Shown: positions 1 to 7,367, counted from the stretch's first letter. The stretch: DNA of 10,151 nt from JBEIDK01 sp040383485 (GCA_040383485.1 JBEIDK010000122.1:1-10151); one strand, 5' to 3'. The notes: a model not told the origin generated them from the letters alone. Numbers and translations are program-made.

Positions 1-498
1 AATATCAGCAACAACGGCTGCAAGCACAGCACCTAAAGCGCCAAACGTAACAATAACCATGGTTCCATATCCACGATTTTCTTTGTCCATTGTTTCACTA
101 ATCAAAGTAATTCCAGCACCTAGCTCACCAGCAAGTCCAACTCCTGCTACAAATCTTATAATTGAGTACATCTCTACCGTGGTAGCGAAAGCATTTAAAA
201 TATTTGCAATTGAATACAATATAATGGAACCAAATAAAACTTTTAATCTACCTTTTTTATCACCTAAAATTCCCCAAACAATTCCACCAATTAACATTCC
301 AATCATTTGTATATTGAAAAGTTGTATCCCTATATTTTCTAAATCTTTTGGATGTACGCCAATGGAAAGTAAGCTTGGTTTTTTAACAATATTGAAGAGT
401 ATTAAATCATATATATCTACAAAATACCCAAGTGCGGCAACTAGTATAAGCATAGCATGCTCATGTTTAAATATTTTTTTGAGATTAAGATTTGCCAT
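1..498 (-). CDS. MFS family transporter, N-terminal part (cut by window edge)
   Basis: This is the first 166 residues of a major facilitator superfamily transporter, an inner-membrane secondary carrier; the rest lies beyond position 1. The ATG is at 496-498, just downstream of a good -7 promoter box. The first membrane helix covers about residues 15-38 and contains GYFVDIYD. The loop between helices 2 and 3 carries the classic MFS motif A around residues 76-84 (G-x-L-x-D-x-x-G-R, read as GILGDKKGR). Helix 4 carries a motif-B-like stretch RFVAGVGLAGE (115-125), and an acidic residue follows in LISE. This pattern resembles the metabolite:H+ symporter / sugar transporter branches of the superfamily. 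Substrate cannot be told from the fragment. The gene is separated from the upstream transketolase gene by a terminator, so it is probably its own transcription unit. The family call is strong; the substrate is unknown. Confidence 0.9.
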   Translation of the reverse strand, partial: MANLNLKKIFKHEHAMLILVAALGYFVDIYDLILFNIVKKPSLLSIGVHPKDLENIGIQLFNIQMIGMLIGGIVWGILGDKKGRLKVLFGSIILYSIANILNAFATTVEMYSIIRFVAGVGLAGELGAGITLISETMDKENRGYGTMVIVTFGALGAVLAAVVADI

Positions 499-513
499 TG
501 TTATTCTTTAACG

Positions 514-521
514 CAAACATA
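514..521 (-). promoter_or_regulatory. Candidate -7 box for the MFS transporter gene
   Basis: Read on the minus strand this is TATGTTTG, a full match to the Bacteroidetes -7 consensus TAnnTTTG. It ends 15 bp before the ATG at 498, which implies a leader of only about ten bases. I see no good TTTG -33 box about 19-21 bp further upstream, so the promoter is supported by the -7 element and by its position after a terminator. Confidence 0.45.
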
Positions 522-560
522 TAATAATTTTACATCGAGATTTAATAATGATTAATTGAA

Positions 561-594
561 TAAAAAAAGCGCAACCAAATTATTTGATTGCGCT
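561..594 (-). terminator. Intrinsic terminator after the transketolase gene
   Basis: A hairpin has a perfect 7-bp outer stem (AGCGCAA at 568-574 with TTGCGCT at 588-594). After one mismatch, CAAA/TTTG pairs extend it towards the loop. On the minus strand it is followed directly by a run of T residues (561-567). It lies 19 bp past the transketolase stop codon, so it should end that transcript before the MFS gene. Confidence 0.8.
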
Positions 595-612
595 ATATTT
601 AAATCATGATTA

Positions 613-1452
613 TTAATAGTCTGCTAGAGTACTTATATTCTGAGCTAAAGCAGATGCTAGTTGCTCATTATTAGGAGCTACCCCATGCCATTTATGACTA
701 TGCATCATAAAATCAACTCCATTTCCCATTTCAGTTTTCATTAAAATGCAAATTGGTTTTCCTTTGCCAGTAAATGTTTTAGCGTGGTTTAGTGTTTCAA
801 CAACTAATTTTACATTATTACCATCTGTCAAGTTAAGAACTTCCCAACCAAATGCTTCCCATTTTTGCTGTAAACTACCGAGGCTAAGCACGTTTTCTGT
901 TGACCCATCAATTTGTTGACCATTCATGTCTACAGTTGCAATAATGTTATCTACTTTTTTGGCTGCAGCAAACATAGCTGCTTCCCAAATTTGTCCTTCT
1001 TGCAGTTCACCATCTCCATGTAAAGTATATACTAAGGAAGAATCATTGTTTAGTTTTTTTGTTAATGCAGCACCTAAGCCAACTGATAAACCTTGACCTA
1101 ATGAACCGCTTGCTATTCTGACTCCCGGGAGATGTTCATGTGTTGTTGGATGGCCTTGCAATCTAGAATTCAATTTTCTAAATGTGCTTAATTCATTCAC
1201 ATTAAAATAACCACACCTCGATAATACACTATAAAAGACGGGAGAAATGTGTCCATTACTTAAAAAAAATATATCTTCATTTGCCCCATCCATATTAAAT
1301 TTTTGAGGGTTATGATTCATAATTTCAAAATATAATGAAACCAAAAATTCTGTACAACCCAAAGAACCACCTGGGTGACCAGAATTTACAGCATGAACCA
1401 TTCTTACAATATCTCTACGAACTTGTATACAAATATCTTCTAGGTTATTCAT
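613..1452 (-). CDS. Transketolase, N-terminal (TPP-binding) subunit
   Basis: This 279-residue protein matches the N-terminal half of transketolase, which binds the diphosphate of thiamine diphosphate. Transketolase moves two-carbon units between sugar phosphates in the non-oxidative pentose phosphate pathway. Visible motifs are SGHPGG (24-29), SNGHISP (65-71), a Gly-rich ASGSLGQGL stretch (about 114-122), and the TPP/metal motif starting GDGELQEGQIWEA (146-158) with its downstream Asn at N177. KWHG (254-257) near the end is typical of this half. The length fits split transketolases, in which a separate polypeptide of about 300 residues carries the pyrimidine-binding and C-terminal domains, so it is not a truncated full-length enzyme. 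The partner is usually the next gene; here a terminator and an MFS transporter follow instead. A role as a subunit of another two-gene TPP enzyme, such as a 1-deoxy-xylulose-phosphate-synthase-like one, is less likely but not excluded. Confidence 0.9.
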   Translation of the reverse strand: MNNLEDICIQVRRDIVRMVHAVNSGHPGGSLGCTEFLVSLYFEIMNHNPQKFNMDGANEDIFFLSNGHISPVFYSVLSRCGYFNVNELSTFRKLNSRLQGHPTTHEHLPGVRIASGSLGQGLSVGLGAALTKKLNNDSSLVYTLHGDGELQEGQIWEAAMFAAAKKVDNIIATVDMNGQQIDGSTENVLSLGSLQQKWEAFGWEVLNLTDGNNVKLVVETLNHAKTFTGKGKPICILMKTEMGNGVDFMMHSHKWHGVAPNNEQLASALAQNISTLADY

Positions 1453-1470
1453 TTGATTAAATTTTTAAAT

Positions 1471-1504
1471 AAAAAAATAGGAACGAATCAATCCTTCCTA
1501 TTTT
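1471..1504 (-). terminator. Intrinsic terminator between the desaturase and transketolase genes
   Basis: A perfect 10-bp inverted repeat (AAAATAGGAA at 1474-1483 and TTCCTATTTT at 1495-1504) is separated by an 11-base loop. On the minus strand a T-run follows (the stem end plus 1471-1473, then more A/T). It starts 26 bp beyond the desaturase stop codon. The transketolase ATG follows only 18 bp after the run, so either transcription partly reads through or the transketolase promoter overlaps this element. Confidence 0.75.
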
Positions 1505-1530
1505 AAGTTTATAATTATCAATATCAGTTA

Positions 1531-2607
1531 TTAAGCAGTTCCTGCATATTTCAAAAATAATACATGCGATTTTACAGCACCCCAAAAAGTTGGGAATTCA
1601 TAATAGCTAACATTGAATTGAGCACAAGTTTCTTTCACTAACTTTCTTATTTGAGGATAATGAACATGGCTTATTTTAGGAAAAAGATGATGTTCTACTT
1701 GATAATTCAAACCTCCAACTAACCAAGAAATAAACTTATTGTCAGGCGCAAAATTTGCAGTTGTCTCTAATTGGTGCACTGCCCATTCAGTCGGTATTTT
1801 ATTGGTTTCATTTGGTAAAGGAAACTTTGGACCTTCAACAACATGAGCCAATTGAAAAATAATACTGATGGTAAATCCACATATAACTGATGCAACAACA
1901 TAACCAAGCAGCATTGCGCCAATACCATGAATATAGGCAGGGATTACTAAAAAAATTGAAATATAAATAACCTTTGTAGCCCAAAACCAAATATGCTCAG
2001 AAGTTTTCATTTTCTTAATCCTGATTTCAGCGATTTTTCCGGTAAAATATTTTAAAAAATCAAGGTAAAAAACCCATAAAATGTATGTTAATGAATACAT
2101 GATTGGCCAGTAAATATGTTGGTATTTATGAAACCAATATTTATCATGATTTTCAGTTACCCTCATAAAAGGTTGGATGTCAATATCGTCATCCATGTCT
2201 TCGATATTAGTATATGTATGGTGATTGAAATTGTGTTTAATTTTCCACATGAATGAACTACAGCCCATAGCATTCAGTGAATATGACATGATATCATTAA
2301 CCTTTGTTTTTGTTGAAAAGCTTCCATGTGCACCATCATGCATAACATTAAAACCAATGGCTGCAAAATTTAAACCTAACAAACCGCAAAGTGCTAACGA
2401 CAGAAAAATATTAGTAGGAGTAAAGAAAACTAGTGTAACATAAATAATCAATAAAGAGGAAAACAAAATAATTGCTTTAGAAAAGAGTTTACTATTTCCA
2501 GTCTGATTAATGTTCGAGTTTGCAAAGTAACCATCAACCTTCTTTTTTAAAGTTTCAAAGAAAGGACTTGAAGCGTTTGAAAACGTTATTCTTGGAGATT
2601 TAGACAT
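1531..2607 (-). CDS. Membrane fatty-acid / acyl-CoA desaturase
   Basis: This is a 358-residue integral-membrane di-iron desaturase that introduces a double bond into an acyl chain, using O2 and an electron donor. All three histidine boxes are present: HDGAH (90-94), HNFNHH (125-130) and QVEHH (303-307). The third box begins with Gln (Q-x-x-H-H), a hallmark of the front-end desaturase / linoleoyl-CoA desaturase branch (COG3239-like) rather than of the delta-9 stearoyl-CoA type. Hydrophobic segments lie at about 42-62, 67-87, 165-185, 211-227 and 229-251, fitting four membrane helices plus a membrane-peripheral segment. No cytochrome b5 domain is fused at the N terminus, so electrons must come from a separate donor. 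The ATG is preceded by a TATATTTG box. Regiospecificity and substrate (lipid-bound or CoA) cannot be read from sequence. A role in membrane fluidity or cold adaptation is inference. Confidence 0.92.
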   Translation of the reverse strand: MSKSPRITFSNASSPFFETLKKKVDGYFANSNINQTGNSKLFSKAIILFSSLLIIYVTLVFFTPTNIFLSLALCGLLGLNFAAIGFNVMHDGAHGSFSTKTKVNDIMSYSLNAMGCSSFMWKIKHNFNHHTYTNIEDMDDDIDIQPFMRVTENHDKYWFHKYQHIYWPIMYSLTYILWVFYLDFLKYFTGKIAEIRIKKMKTSEHIWFWATKVIYISIFLVIPAYIHGIGAMLLGYVVASVICGFTISIIFQLAHVVEGPKFPLPNETNKIPTEWAVHQLETTANFAPDNKFISWLVGGLNYQVEHHLFPKISHVHYPQIRKLVKETCAQFNVSYYEFPTFWGAVKSHVLFLKYAGTA

Positions 2608-2628
2608 TTTTTTTTATTTAATGAGTGA

Positions 2629-2636
2629 CAAATATA
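2629..2636 (-). promoter_or_regulatory. Candidate -7 box for the desaturase gene
   Basis: The minus strand reads TATATTTG here, a full match to the Bacteroidetes TAnnTTTG element, ending 22 bp before the desaturase ATG. No TTTG sits at the usual 19-21 bp spacing; the nearest similar word (TTTC at 2662-2665) is about 25 bp away. A short leader of about 15 bases is predicted. Confidence 0.45.
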
Positions 2637-2762
2637 TAATTTTTTTGAGTATTGAATCTTTGAAATTAATGCCAATGTTGGGTTATTTATTCTTTTTTAT
2701 TAACACATTGAAACGTACAAGTTAAAATTCAAAGCACCACTTTACTAACATACTATTTTTGT

Positions 2763-2795
2763 AATTGTTTAGAAATGACGAAATGCTTAACAATT
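2763..2795. repeat. Inverted repeat in the gap between the desaturase and the decayed gene
   Basis: AATTGTTTAG (2763-2772) and CTTAACAATT (2786-2795) form a 10-bp inverted repeat with one mismatch around a 13-base loop. Neither strand has a T-run after it, so it is a poor intrinsic terminator; it could be a weak RNA hairpin or a protein-binding site. The rest of the 2608-2842 gap is AT-rich and shows no gene. Confidence 0.3.
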
Positions 2796-2842
2796 AAATA
2801 AGTTGTATAAAAAAAAGAAATGTTTTTTTTGATTATAAAACC

Positions 2843-3333
2843 CTACTTAATAATGCCTTGGTTGTATAGTTGCGAAAGCACAACATCTTTTGGTTCAAAT
2901 TGTGTTAGATTGTTTAAGGCTTTCCAAACAATTCAATTTCTTTTTTTATTTGATAAGACCCCAGCGAAAGCAAAATCTTTGATTCAGCTATGTTTAAATG
3001 ATTGCATTCAAAGCATAAGAATTGAATTATTGCAATGTCCAACTTTGATAATATGTTGATTGTACTTTTTATGATTGAGGCTCTAGATTGCTCATCAATT
3101 TCATCATTAAAAATTATTTGTTCGATATAACCAACCTTGTCGCGCATATTAATAATAATATCAGCTTTAATGTTTTTATTCTGATTGAAAAAAACGATGA
3201 AATGTATATTACACCCCCCAATCAAACAAGTTAAAGAATAAACTAATGTTGGAGGAATCCAACGAAATATTTTGTACTTGATTTTGAATTTTACTTGCTT
3301 ATATCCTGTTTGCTGTCCTAAACTTCCAAGCAA
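2843..3333 (-). pseudogene. Unrecognised gene, probably frameshifted and missing its start
   Basis: I do not recognise this gene with confidence. One frame is open from a TTG at 3331-3333 to a stop at 2914-2916 (139 codons). It has no ATG until codon 63, and the frame upstream closes at a TGA at 3361-3363. Just before the 2914 stop, a different minus-strand frame continues in convincing protein-like sequence (ALNNLTQFEPKDVVLSQLY) to a TAG at 2843-2845. One extra base in the short A-run near 2920 would join the two, giving a C-terminus ...ELFGK-ALNNLTQFEP... Either the gene has a one-base deletion or the assembly has an error there. The translated stretch after about residue 45 (a hydrophobic strand, a charged turn, strand GYIEQIIF, a helix, strand AIIQFLCFE, a helix, SLGSYQIKKE) is reminiscent of the C-terminal half of an acetyltransferase (GNAT) fold. 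That is only an impression. It lies 76 bp after truA on the same strand. Confidence 0.4.
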
Positions 3334-3409
3334 TTGATAATAGTAATTGCGTAACAGCTTTCAACTGCAATTTTTATATTGATAACTGACGCTTGACTTT
3401 GAAGCGGCT

Positions 3410-4192
3410 TTATTTACTACTAAGTGATTTAAGTTGCCCGTTGTTGAAAGTTTCAATTTTAGGGTATGTAATATTTGTAAGAAAAAGGCCACCTGCGTCA
3501 ACAGATTTCCCTGCTTTTTTTCTGTCTTTGCTCTTTATTATTTCTTCAAATTCTGTGACAGATATTTTTTTTTGTCCAACCAATAGCATAGTGCCAACAA
3601 TAGCCCTAACCATATTTCGTAAGAACCTATTTGCTTTTATTTCAAACCTATACTCGTTTGCTACTTCTGAAGTCCAATGAGCTTCATAAATTTTACATAG
3701 GTTAGTATTTGTTTGCGTTTTACTCTTGCTAAAGCAACTAAAATCTTCAAATTTGAATAGAATCTTTGCTGCTTCATTCATTAGTGCAATATTTAAATCG
3801 TGATGAATTCTGGTGCTTATTTCACTCAAAAAAGGATTTTTATTTTTATGGATGTAATAATTATAAGTTCTGGTTGATGCATCAAATCTGGCATGAGAGT
3901 CATCGTTGACTAAAACAATTTTATCCACACTTATATCTTTTGGTAATAATAAATCAAGTGATTTAATTGCCTTGGGAGAATCTTCAATATTTTTTTCAAT
4001 GTCAAAATGAGCAATAAACATTGAAGCATGAACACCAGTATCTGTTCTACCACAGCCCATGGTTTGTATTTTAACATTGAAAGTAATGGATAAAGCTTTA
4101 TCTAATTCAGCTTGCACCGAATTTGCGTTGGGCTGAATTTGCCAACCATGGTAATTTGTACCTTTATATTTTATTTGAATGAAATATCTCAT
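3410..4192 (-). CDS. truA: tRNA pseudouridine(38-40) synthase TruA
   Basis: TruA isomerises uridines 38-40 in the anticodon arm of many tRNAs to pseudouridine, helping decoding and frame maintenance. The 260-residue length is normal for the family. The N-terminus YFIQIKYKGTNYHGWQIQPN is the typical family opening. The catalytic aspartate is D51 in GCGRTDTGVHA (46-56). The arginine-rich core motif ANRFLRNMVRAIVG (187-200) and a C-terminal AGGLFL (233-238), equivalent to the family's GL.L active-site strand, are present. The ATG at 4190-4192 lies only 9 bp after the stop of the upstream 858-codon gene, so the two are almost certainly cotranscribed. No terminator is visible directly after it. 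Confidence 0.96.
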   Translation of the reverse strand: MRYFIQIKYKGTNYHGWQIQPNANSVQAELDKALSITFNVKIQTMGCGRTDTGVHASMFIAHFDIEKNIEDSPKAIKSLDLLLPKDISVDKIVLVNDDSHARFDASTRTYNYYIHKNKNPFLSEISTRIHHDLNIALMNEAAKILFKFEDFSCFSKSKTQTNTNLCKIYEAHWTSEVANEYRFEIKANRFLRNMVRAIVGTMLLVGQKKISVTEFEEIIKSKDRKKAGKSVDAGGLFLTNITYPKIETFNNGQLKSLSSK

Positions 4193-4201
4193 TAAGCTAT
4201 T

Positions 4202-6778
4202 TTATTTTTCGTTGAAATAGATTGCGTCAATTTCATTTTGCCAAGAATTTAATAGTAAGATATTTTCACTTTCATCATTTTTAGTAAATAAAATCGGTAA
4301 TAAATTCGAACTAATTGGGAATCCAACTTTTATTTTCATAGAATCATAAAAACAATATGTTTTTTTATTTATGCTATCATAATAGAATATATAATTAATT
4401 CCTTCAATTATTTCGGATTTTATTTTTCCTTCATGTAACTTTCTTATTATTTTCCATTTTACTTTTTTAGTATCTGTGTTATATTCACAAATACCTTTAT
4501 CTGTAAGTAATATTGCAATATTATCATTGCTATTAGCTATAAAAAAGTCAAAGATTTTAATATTATTATTCATGAAGTTTTTGGCAACACCTTTTTTAAT
4601 ATCAATTATATAAGCAGTATTATTGGCTAAAACAATACCTAATTTATTACCAATTGCTTCATTTTTTTTAATATTAATTATTTTTAGAACAGAAGAATCT
4701 TTTCTATTTAGATGTTTACCTTTACTATCAATTTTGAAAAAAATACTTTCATTATCAAAACCAAAATAGATAGGCTTTTCATTATTATTTGTACAAGCTA
4801 AATTTAAATTGCAACCATTTTGTAATGTTGTTACTTTCCATTCATCAACAATTTTACCTTTTATATTATATTGATATATTTTCTTGTTGATACATGCAAT
4901 TGTAATTCTAGCTTCATTGTTTGAATTATAGCTTACCAAAATATTATTTGAGGCCTTTGATTCAAGATTAATGGGAAATCCATTTTGCAATTTCCCTTTA
5001 ACATTGTACATATAAATTTTATTTGGAGTATTAAAAATACAATACTCATTTTTTGATTTTTTAGACTTAATACTTATAATATTCCCAAGTATTGTATCTA
5101 TTGTTGAAATGCTCGAATAAATGTTTCCGTAATTATCAAATATATCTATTTTGTTTTCGCCTTTGCACAAAACAAATGTACTGGAGTCTTCCTTGGAGTA
5201 TAGTTTTATAAACTGCGAATAATTTATGTTTTCATTTTTTTTATGCCAAGCAATATTCAGCTTTAATGCATTGTATTTATTATAACCTATGTAATAATTA
5301 CTTAGAATTTCCTTACCATTATTGCTAGTTAAATTTATGATAAGTGTTATCTTATTTAACCAATCGACATTTGATGAAAATGTTTTTTGACCATTCATAT
5401 TTAAATTTTCAGTTAAATATTTTGTATCGCAAATTGGATTTATAATGTTTACTGAATTTGATTTAGAAAAAACCAAATCATTACTTTTAATGAAATCGGG
5501 ATTTTTATCTAATGTATTACCTATTAAAATTTGCTCTTGAAATTTAGTCACGGCCATTTTATTATTAGCCAAAACTAAATAGTTTTTTATTTGCTTGCCA
5601 TGTATTTCATGGCTATTAATATAATTCCTATTTAAAAGATAACGTAACTTACTTGATGGTAAACTAAAACTACTATCATTATAAACGGTATTAAAAAATG
5701 AAGAATCAATTTTATTTATTGACTTAATGAAAAAAGAGTTTTCCTTGAGTTCAATTATCTGATATTTGTAGTAATTGATATCAGAGTTCAGTGCTGAAGT
5801 ATTTAAATATGCAATTTCATTATCAAAGCAGTCATTTACTAAATTTGAAATTGAATCTGTATTTTTAATAAAATTTAAAGAATTACCAAACCATTCTATA
5901 CTCCCAAAATTATTTGGGATAACCATTGACATTTCAAATTTTTCAGGCTTATCAAGTTTTTCATTATTAGGAGTTAGGATAAAACCAGTTGTAAAAATGT
6001 AATCCGATTCCATTTTTACGTCAGCTGAAACTAATGTGTTTTTTTTTATTAGTTTGTCAATAAGTGAATAATTATCTGTAAGATTTTTTGGTAGTAATTC
6101 ATTTAATCCATCTGCATAAGTATAAATACTAAAATCATTATTTGTACCTGATAATTTCATTAAATTTTCAATTTTATAATTTGAAAATTTCGAATCACTC
6201 TTATCAACCAATAGCAATGATTTGTTTAAAAGAAGTTGGTTTTCAGATGCAGCAAAAATTCCATTTGTAAAATAGAAGTATAATATAGAGTTAAGGCCAG
6301 TTTTTAATTCATAAGTTGAACCGTTGTTTTTCACACTAAACTTATTGTTATTAATCTTCTGTATAATTTTTAGTAATACTGAATTATCTATGTCTTTAGG
6401 AATTGTTGTGCAAAAAAACCAGTTGTAATTTTTAGAATTAGTTTTATATAACGCGGTGTAAATGTTATTATTAGAAAATGCAATTTGAAGTGACTGTTCT
6501 TTATCAAGTTCTAAGTATAGATTGTTGATGAAAGTTTGATATTCTTTAATATTTTCTTGATTACAGATATAATTCTTAAAAATTGTATCACTTGGGTTTT
6601 CTGTATTTTTCAAAAATTGTTTAAGCCCATGCCATTCTATGAGTAATAAAGCTTTTTCAGGTAATATCATAAAAGCATCTTTATGGCTTTCTCTGCTATT
6701 TCTTAAATTTAAATAGCCATAAATTAGCAATCCAAGAATTGGTATAATTATTAATGAAGCTAATATTCGTTTAAACAC
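4202..6778 (-). CDS. Large membrane-anchored protein of unknown function with C-terminal repeats
   Basis: This 858-residue protein is not confidently assigned to a family. The start is a GTG (6776-6778): an in-frame stop lies four codons upstream and no ATG is available before residue 285 or so. Residues 4-24 form one hydrophobic helix after a basic MFKR, so it is probably a signal anchor with the bulk of the protein in the periplasm. Residues 30-500 are rich in Asn, Ile, Lys and Ser and loosely recall periplasmic DUF3352-type proteins, though I cannot verify this. From about 530 onward a turn motif of the form D/N-x-x-G-K/N recurs at 548, 592, 638 and 684, spacing of 44-46 residues. GFPI occurs at 600-603 and 819-822. 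This periodic beta-strand/turn pattern fits a beta-propeller (PQQ/WD-like blades). Few cysteines and no catalytic motif are visible. It precedes truA by 9 bp and follows the RRM gene's terminator, so it needs its own promoter; only a weak TAAAATTG box is seen upstream. Confidence 0.75.
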   Translation of the reverse strand: MFKRILASLIIIPILGLLIYGYLNLRNSRESHKDAFMILPEKALLLIEWHGLKQFLKNTENPSDTIFKNYICNQENIKEYQTFINNLYLELDKEQSLQIAFSNNNIYTALYKTNSKNYNWFFCTTIPKDIDNSVLLKIIQKINNNKFSVKNNGSTYELKTGLNSILYFYFTNGIFAASENQLLLNKSLLLVDKSDSKFSNYKIENLMKLSGTNNDFSIYTYADGLNELLPKNLTDNYSLIDKLIKKNTLVSADVKMESDYIFTTGFILTPNNEKLDKPEKFEMSMVIPNNFGSIEWFGNSLNFIKNTDSISNLVNDCFDNEIAYLNTSALNSDINYYKYQIIELKENSFFIKSINKIDSSFFNTVYNDSSFSLPSSKLRYLLNRNYINSHEIHGKQIKNYLVLANNKMAVTKFQEQILIGNTLDKNPDFIKSNDLVFSKSNSVNIINPICDTKYLTENLNMNGQKTFSSNVDWLNKITLIINLTSNNGKEILSNYYIGYNKYNALKLNIAWHKKNENINYSQFIKLYSKEDSSTFVLCKGENKIDIFDNYGNIYSSISTIDTILGNIISIKSKKSKNEYCIFNTPNKIYMYNVKGKLQNGFPINLESKASNNILVSYNSNNEARITIACINKKIYQYNIKGKIVDEWKVTTLQNGCNLNLACTNNNEKPIYFGFDNESIFFKIDSKGKHLNRKDSSVLKIINIKKNEAIGNKLGIVLANNTAYIIDIKKGVAKNFMNNNIKIFDFFIANSNDNIAILLTDKGICEYNTDTKKVKWKIIRKLHEGKIKSEIIEGINYIFYYDSINKKTYCFYDSMKIKVGFPISSNLLPILFTKNDESENILLLNSWQNEIDAIYFNEK

Positions 6779-6826
6779 TTTGTTTTTTTAAGGAACAATT
6801 TTACATTTATTTTATTCATTTAAAGC

Positions 6827-6862
6827 AAAAAAAAAGTCGTTTTTGAATTTCAAAAACGACTT
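6827..6862 (-). terminator. Strong intrinsic terminator after the RRM protein gene
   Basis: A perfect 13-bp inverted repeat (6834-6846 with 6850-6862, AAGTCGTTTTTGA paired with its complement) encloses a 3-base loop. On the minus strand it is followed by an uninterrupted T-run (6827-6833, continuing from the stem). It starts 22 bp beyond the RRM stop codon and separates that gene from the 858-codon gene. Confidence 0.88.
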
Positions 6863-6884
6863 GTAAATTATAGGTTAAAGAGAT

Positions 6885-7271
6885 TTAATAATTATCTCTT
6901 CTTTCGCGATTATAACCACCGCCGCCACCTTGGCCACCACGGTTAAAACCACCGCCACCACCTTGGCCACCGCGATTAAAACCACCACCGCCACCGCGGT
7001 TACGATTAAATTGTGGTCTGTCACCTTCTTCACGAGGTTTAGCTTCGTTAACGGTTAGTGCACGTGTCATGAATTCTTGTTCATGTAAAGCGCTGATTGC
7101 AGCTTCAGAAGCTGAATCTTCTTCCATTTCTACAAAAGCAAATCCTCTAGAACGTCCAGTGAATTTGTCCATAATAATTTTCGCTGATTTTACAGCTCCG
7201 AATTGAGAAAATAAATTCACCAAATCATCATCACTTGCCTTGTGGCTTAAATTGCCGACATAAATTGTCAT
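6885..7271 (-). CDS. Glycine-rich RRM-type RNA-binding protein
   Basis: This is a 128-residue single-stranded RNA-binding protein. Residues 2-77 form one RNA recognition motif with RNP2 (IYVGNL, 3-8) and RNP1 (RGFAFVEM, 42-49), including the aromatic residues Tyr4, Phe44 and Phe46 that stack on RNA bases. The tail (about 83-128) is a disordered Gly/Arg/Asn region with an exact repeat of FNRGGQGGGGG at 98-108 and 109-119, resembling RGG boxes. Such small glycine-tailed RRM proteins are common in Bacteroidota and cyanobacteria. In several bacteria they act as post-transcriptional regulators or cold-responsive RNA chaperones; that role here is inferred from the family. The ATG is at 7269-7271, with no alternative start nearby. 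It has a near-ideal promoter with a roughly 90-base leader and a strong terminator, so it looks like a well-expressed single-gene unit. Confidence 0.95.
   Translation of the reverse strand: MTIYVGNLSHKASDDDLVNLFSQFGAVKSAKIIMDKFTGRSRGFAFVEMEEDSASEAAISALHEQEFMTRALTVNEAKPREEGDRPQFNRNRGGGGGFNRGGQGGGGGFNRGGQGGGGGYNRERRDNY
6915..6980 (-). repeat. Two 33-bp tandem units inside the RRM protein's glycine tail
   Basis: Two adjacent 33-bp units (6948-6980 and 6915-6947) each encode FNRGGQGGGGG, with a few silent differences, and partial units flank them. The plus strand is rich in CCACC and is a GC-rich island in an otherwise AT-rich window. Unit number could change by slippage or recombination without shifting the frame. 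Confidence 0.8.
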
Positions 7272-7367
7272 TGTACAAAAAATAATTAATTAATAATTTT
7301 TTAGAAATTTAAAATCTTGTAACTGAATTTGATAATAGCAGGTGTCAGAATTTTTTTCTAATTTATA

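Noticed and set aside
59..511. Open plus-strand frame of 150 codons
   Set aside because: It lies antisense to the MFS transporter, whose motifs and promoter are clear; its Ile/Pro/Ser-rich translation is a typical shadow of a membrane protein gene.
2225..2443. Plus-strand 72-codon frame
   Set aside because: Antisense to the first two histidine boxes of the desaturase; no protein features of its own.
2820..3059. Plus-strand 79-codon frame
   Set aside because: Overlaps the decayed minus-strand gene antisense; Phe/Leu/Ser/Cys-rich translation without any recognisable feature.
3334..3409. Possible N-terminal extension of the decayed gene in another frame
   Set aside because: All three minus-strand frames are partly open here and none has a convincing start codon or protein-like continuity, so I could not choose one.
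3393..3680. Plus-strand 95-codon frame
   Set aside because: Antisense to the conserved C-terminal half of truA.
5775..6002. Plus-strand 75-codon frame
   Set aside because: Antisense to the large 858-codon gene; it exists because AT-rich Asn/Lys codons leave the opposite strand open.
6905..7010. Run of CCACC-type repeats that could look like a repeat array
   Set aside because: It is the coding sequence of the glycine tail of the RRM protein, not a CRISPR or other array: units are contiguous, with no unique spacers.
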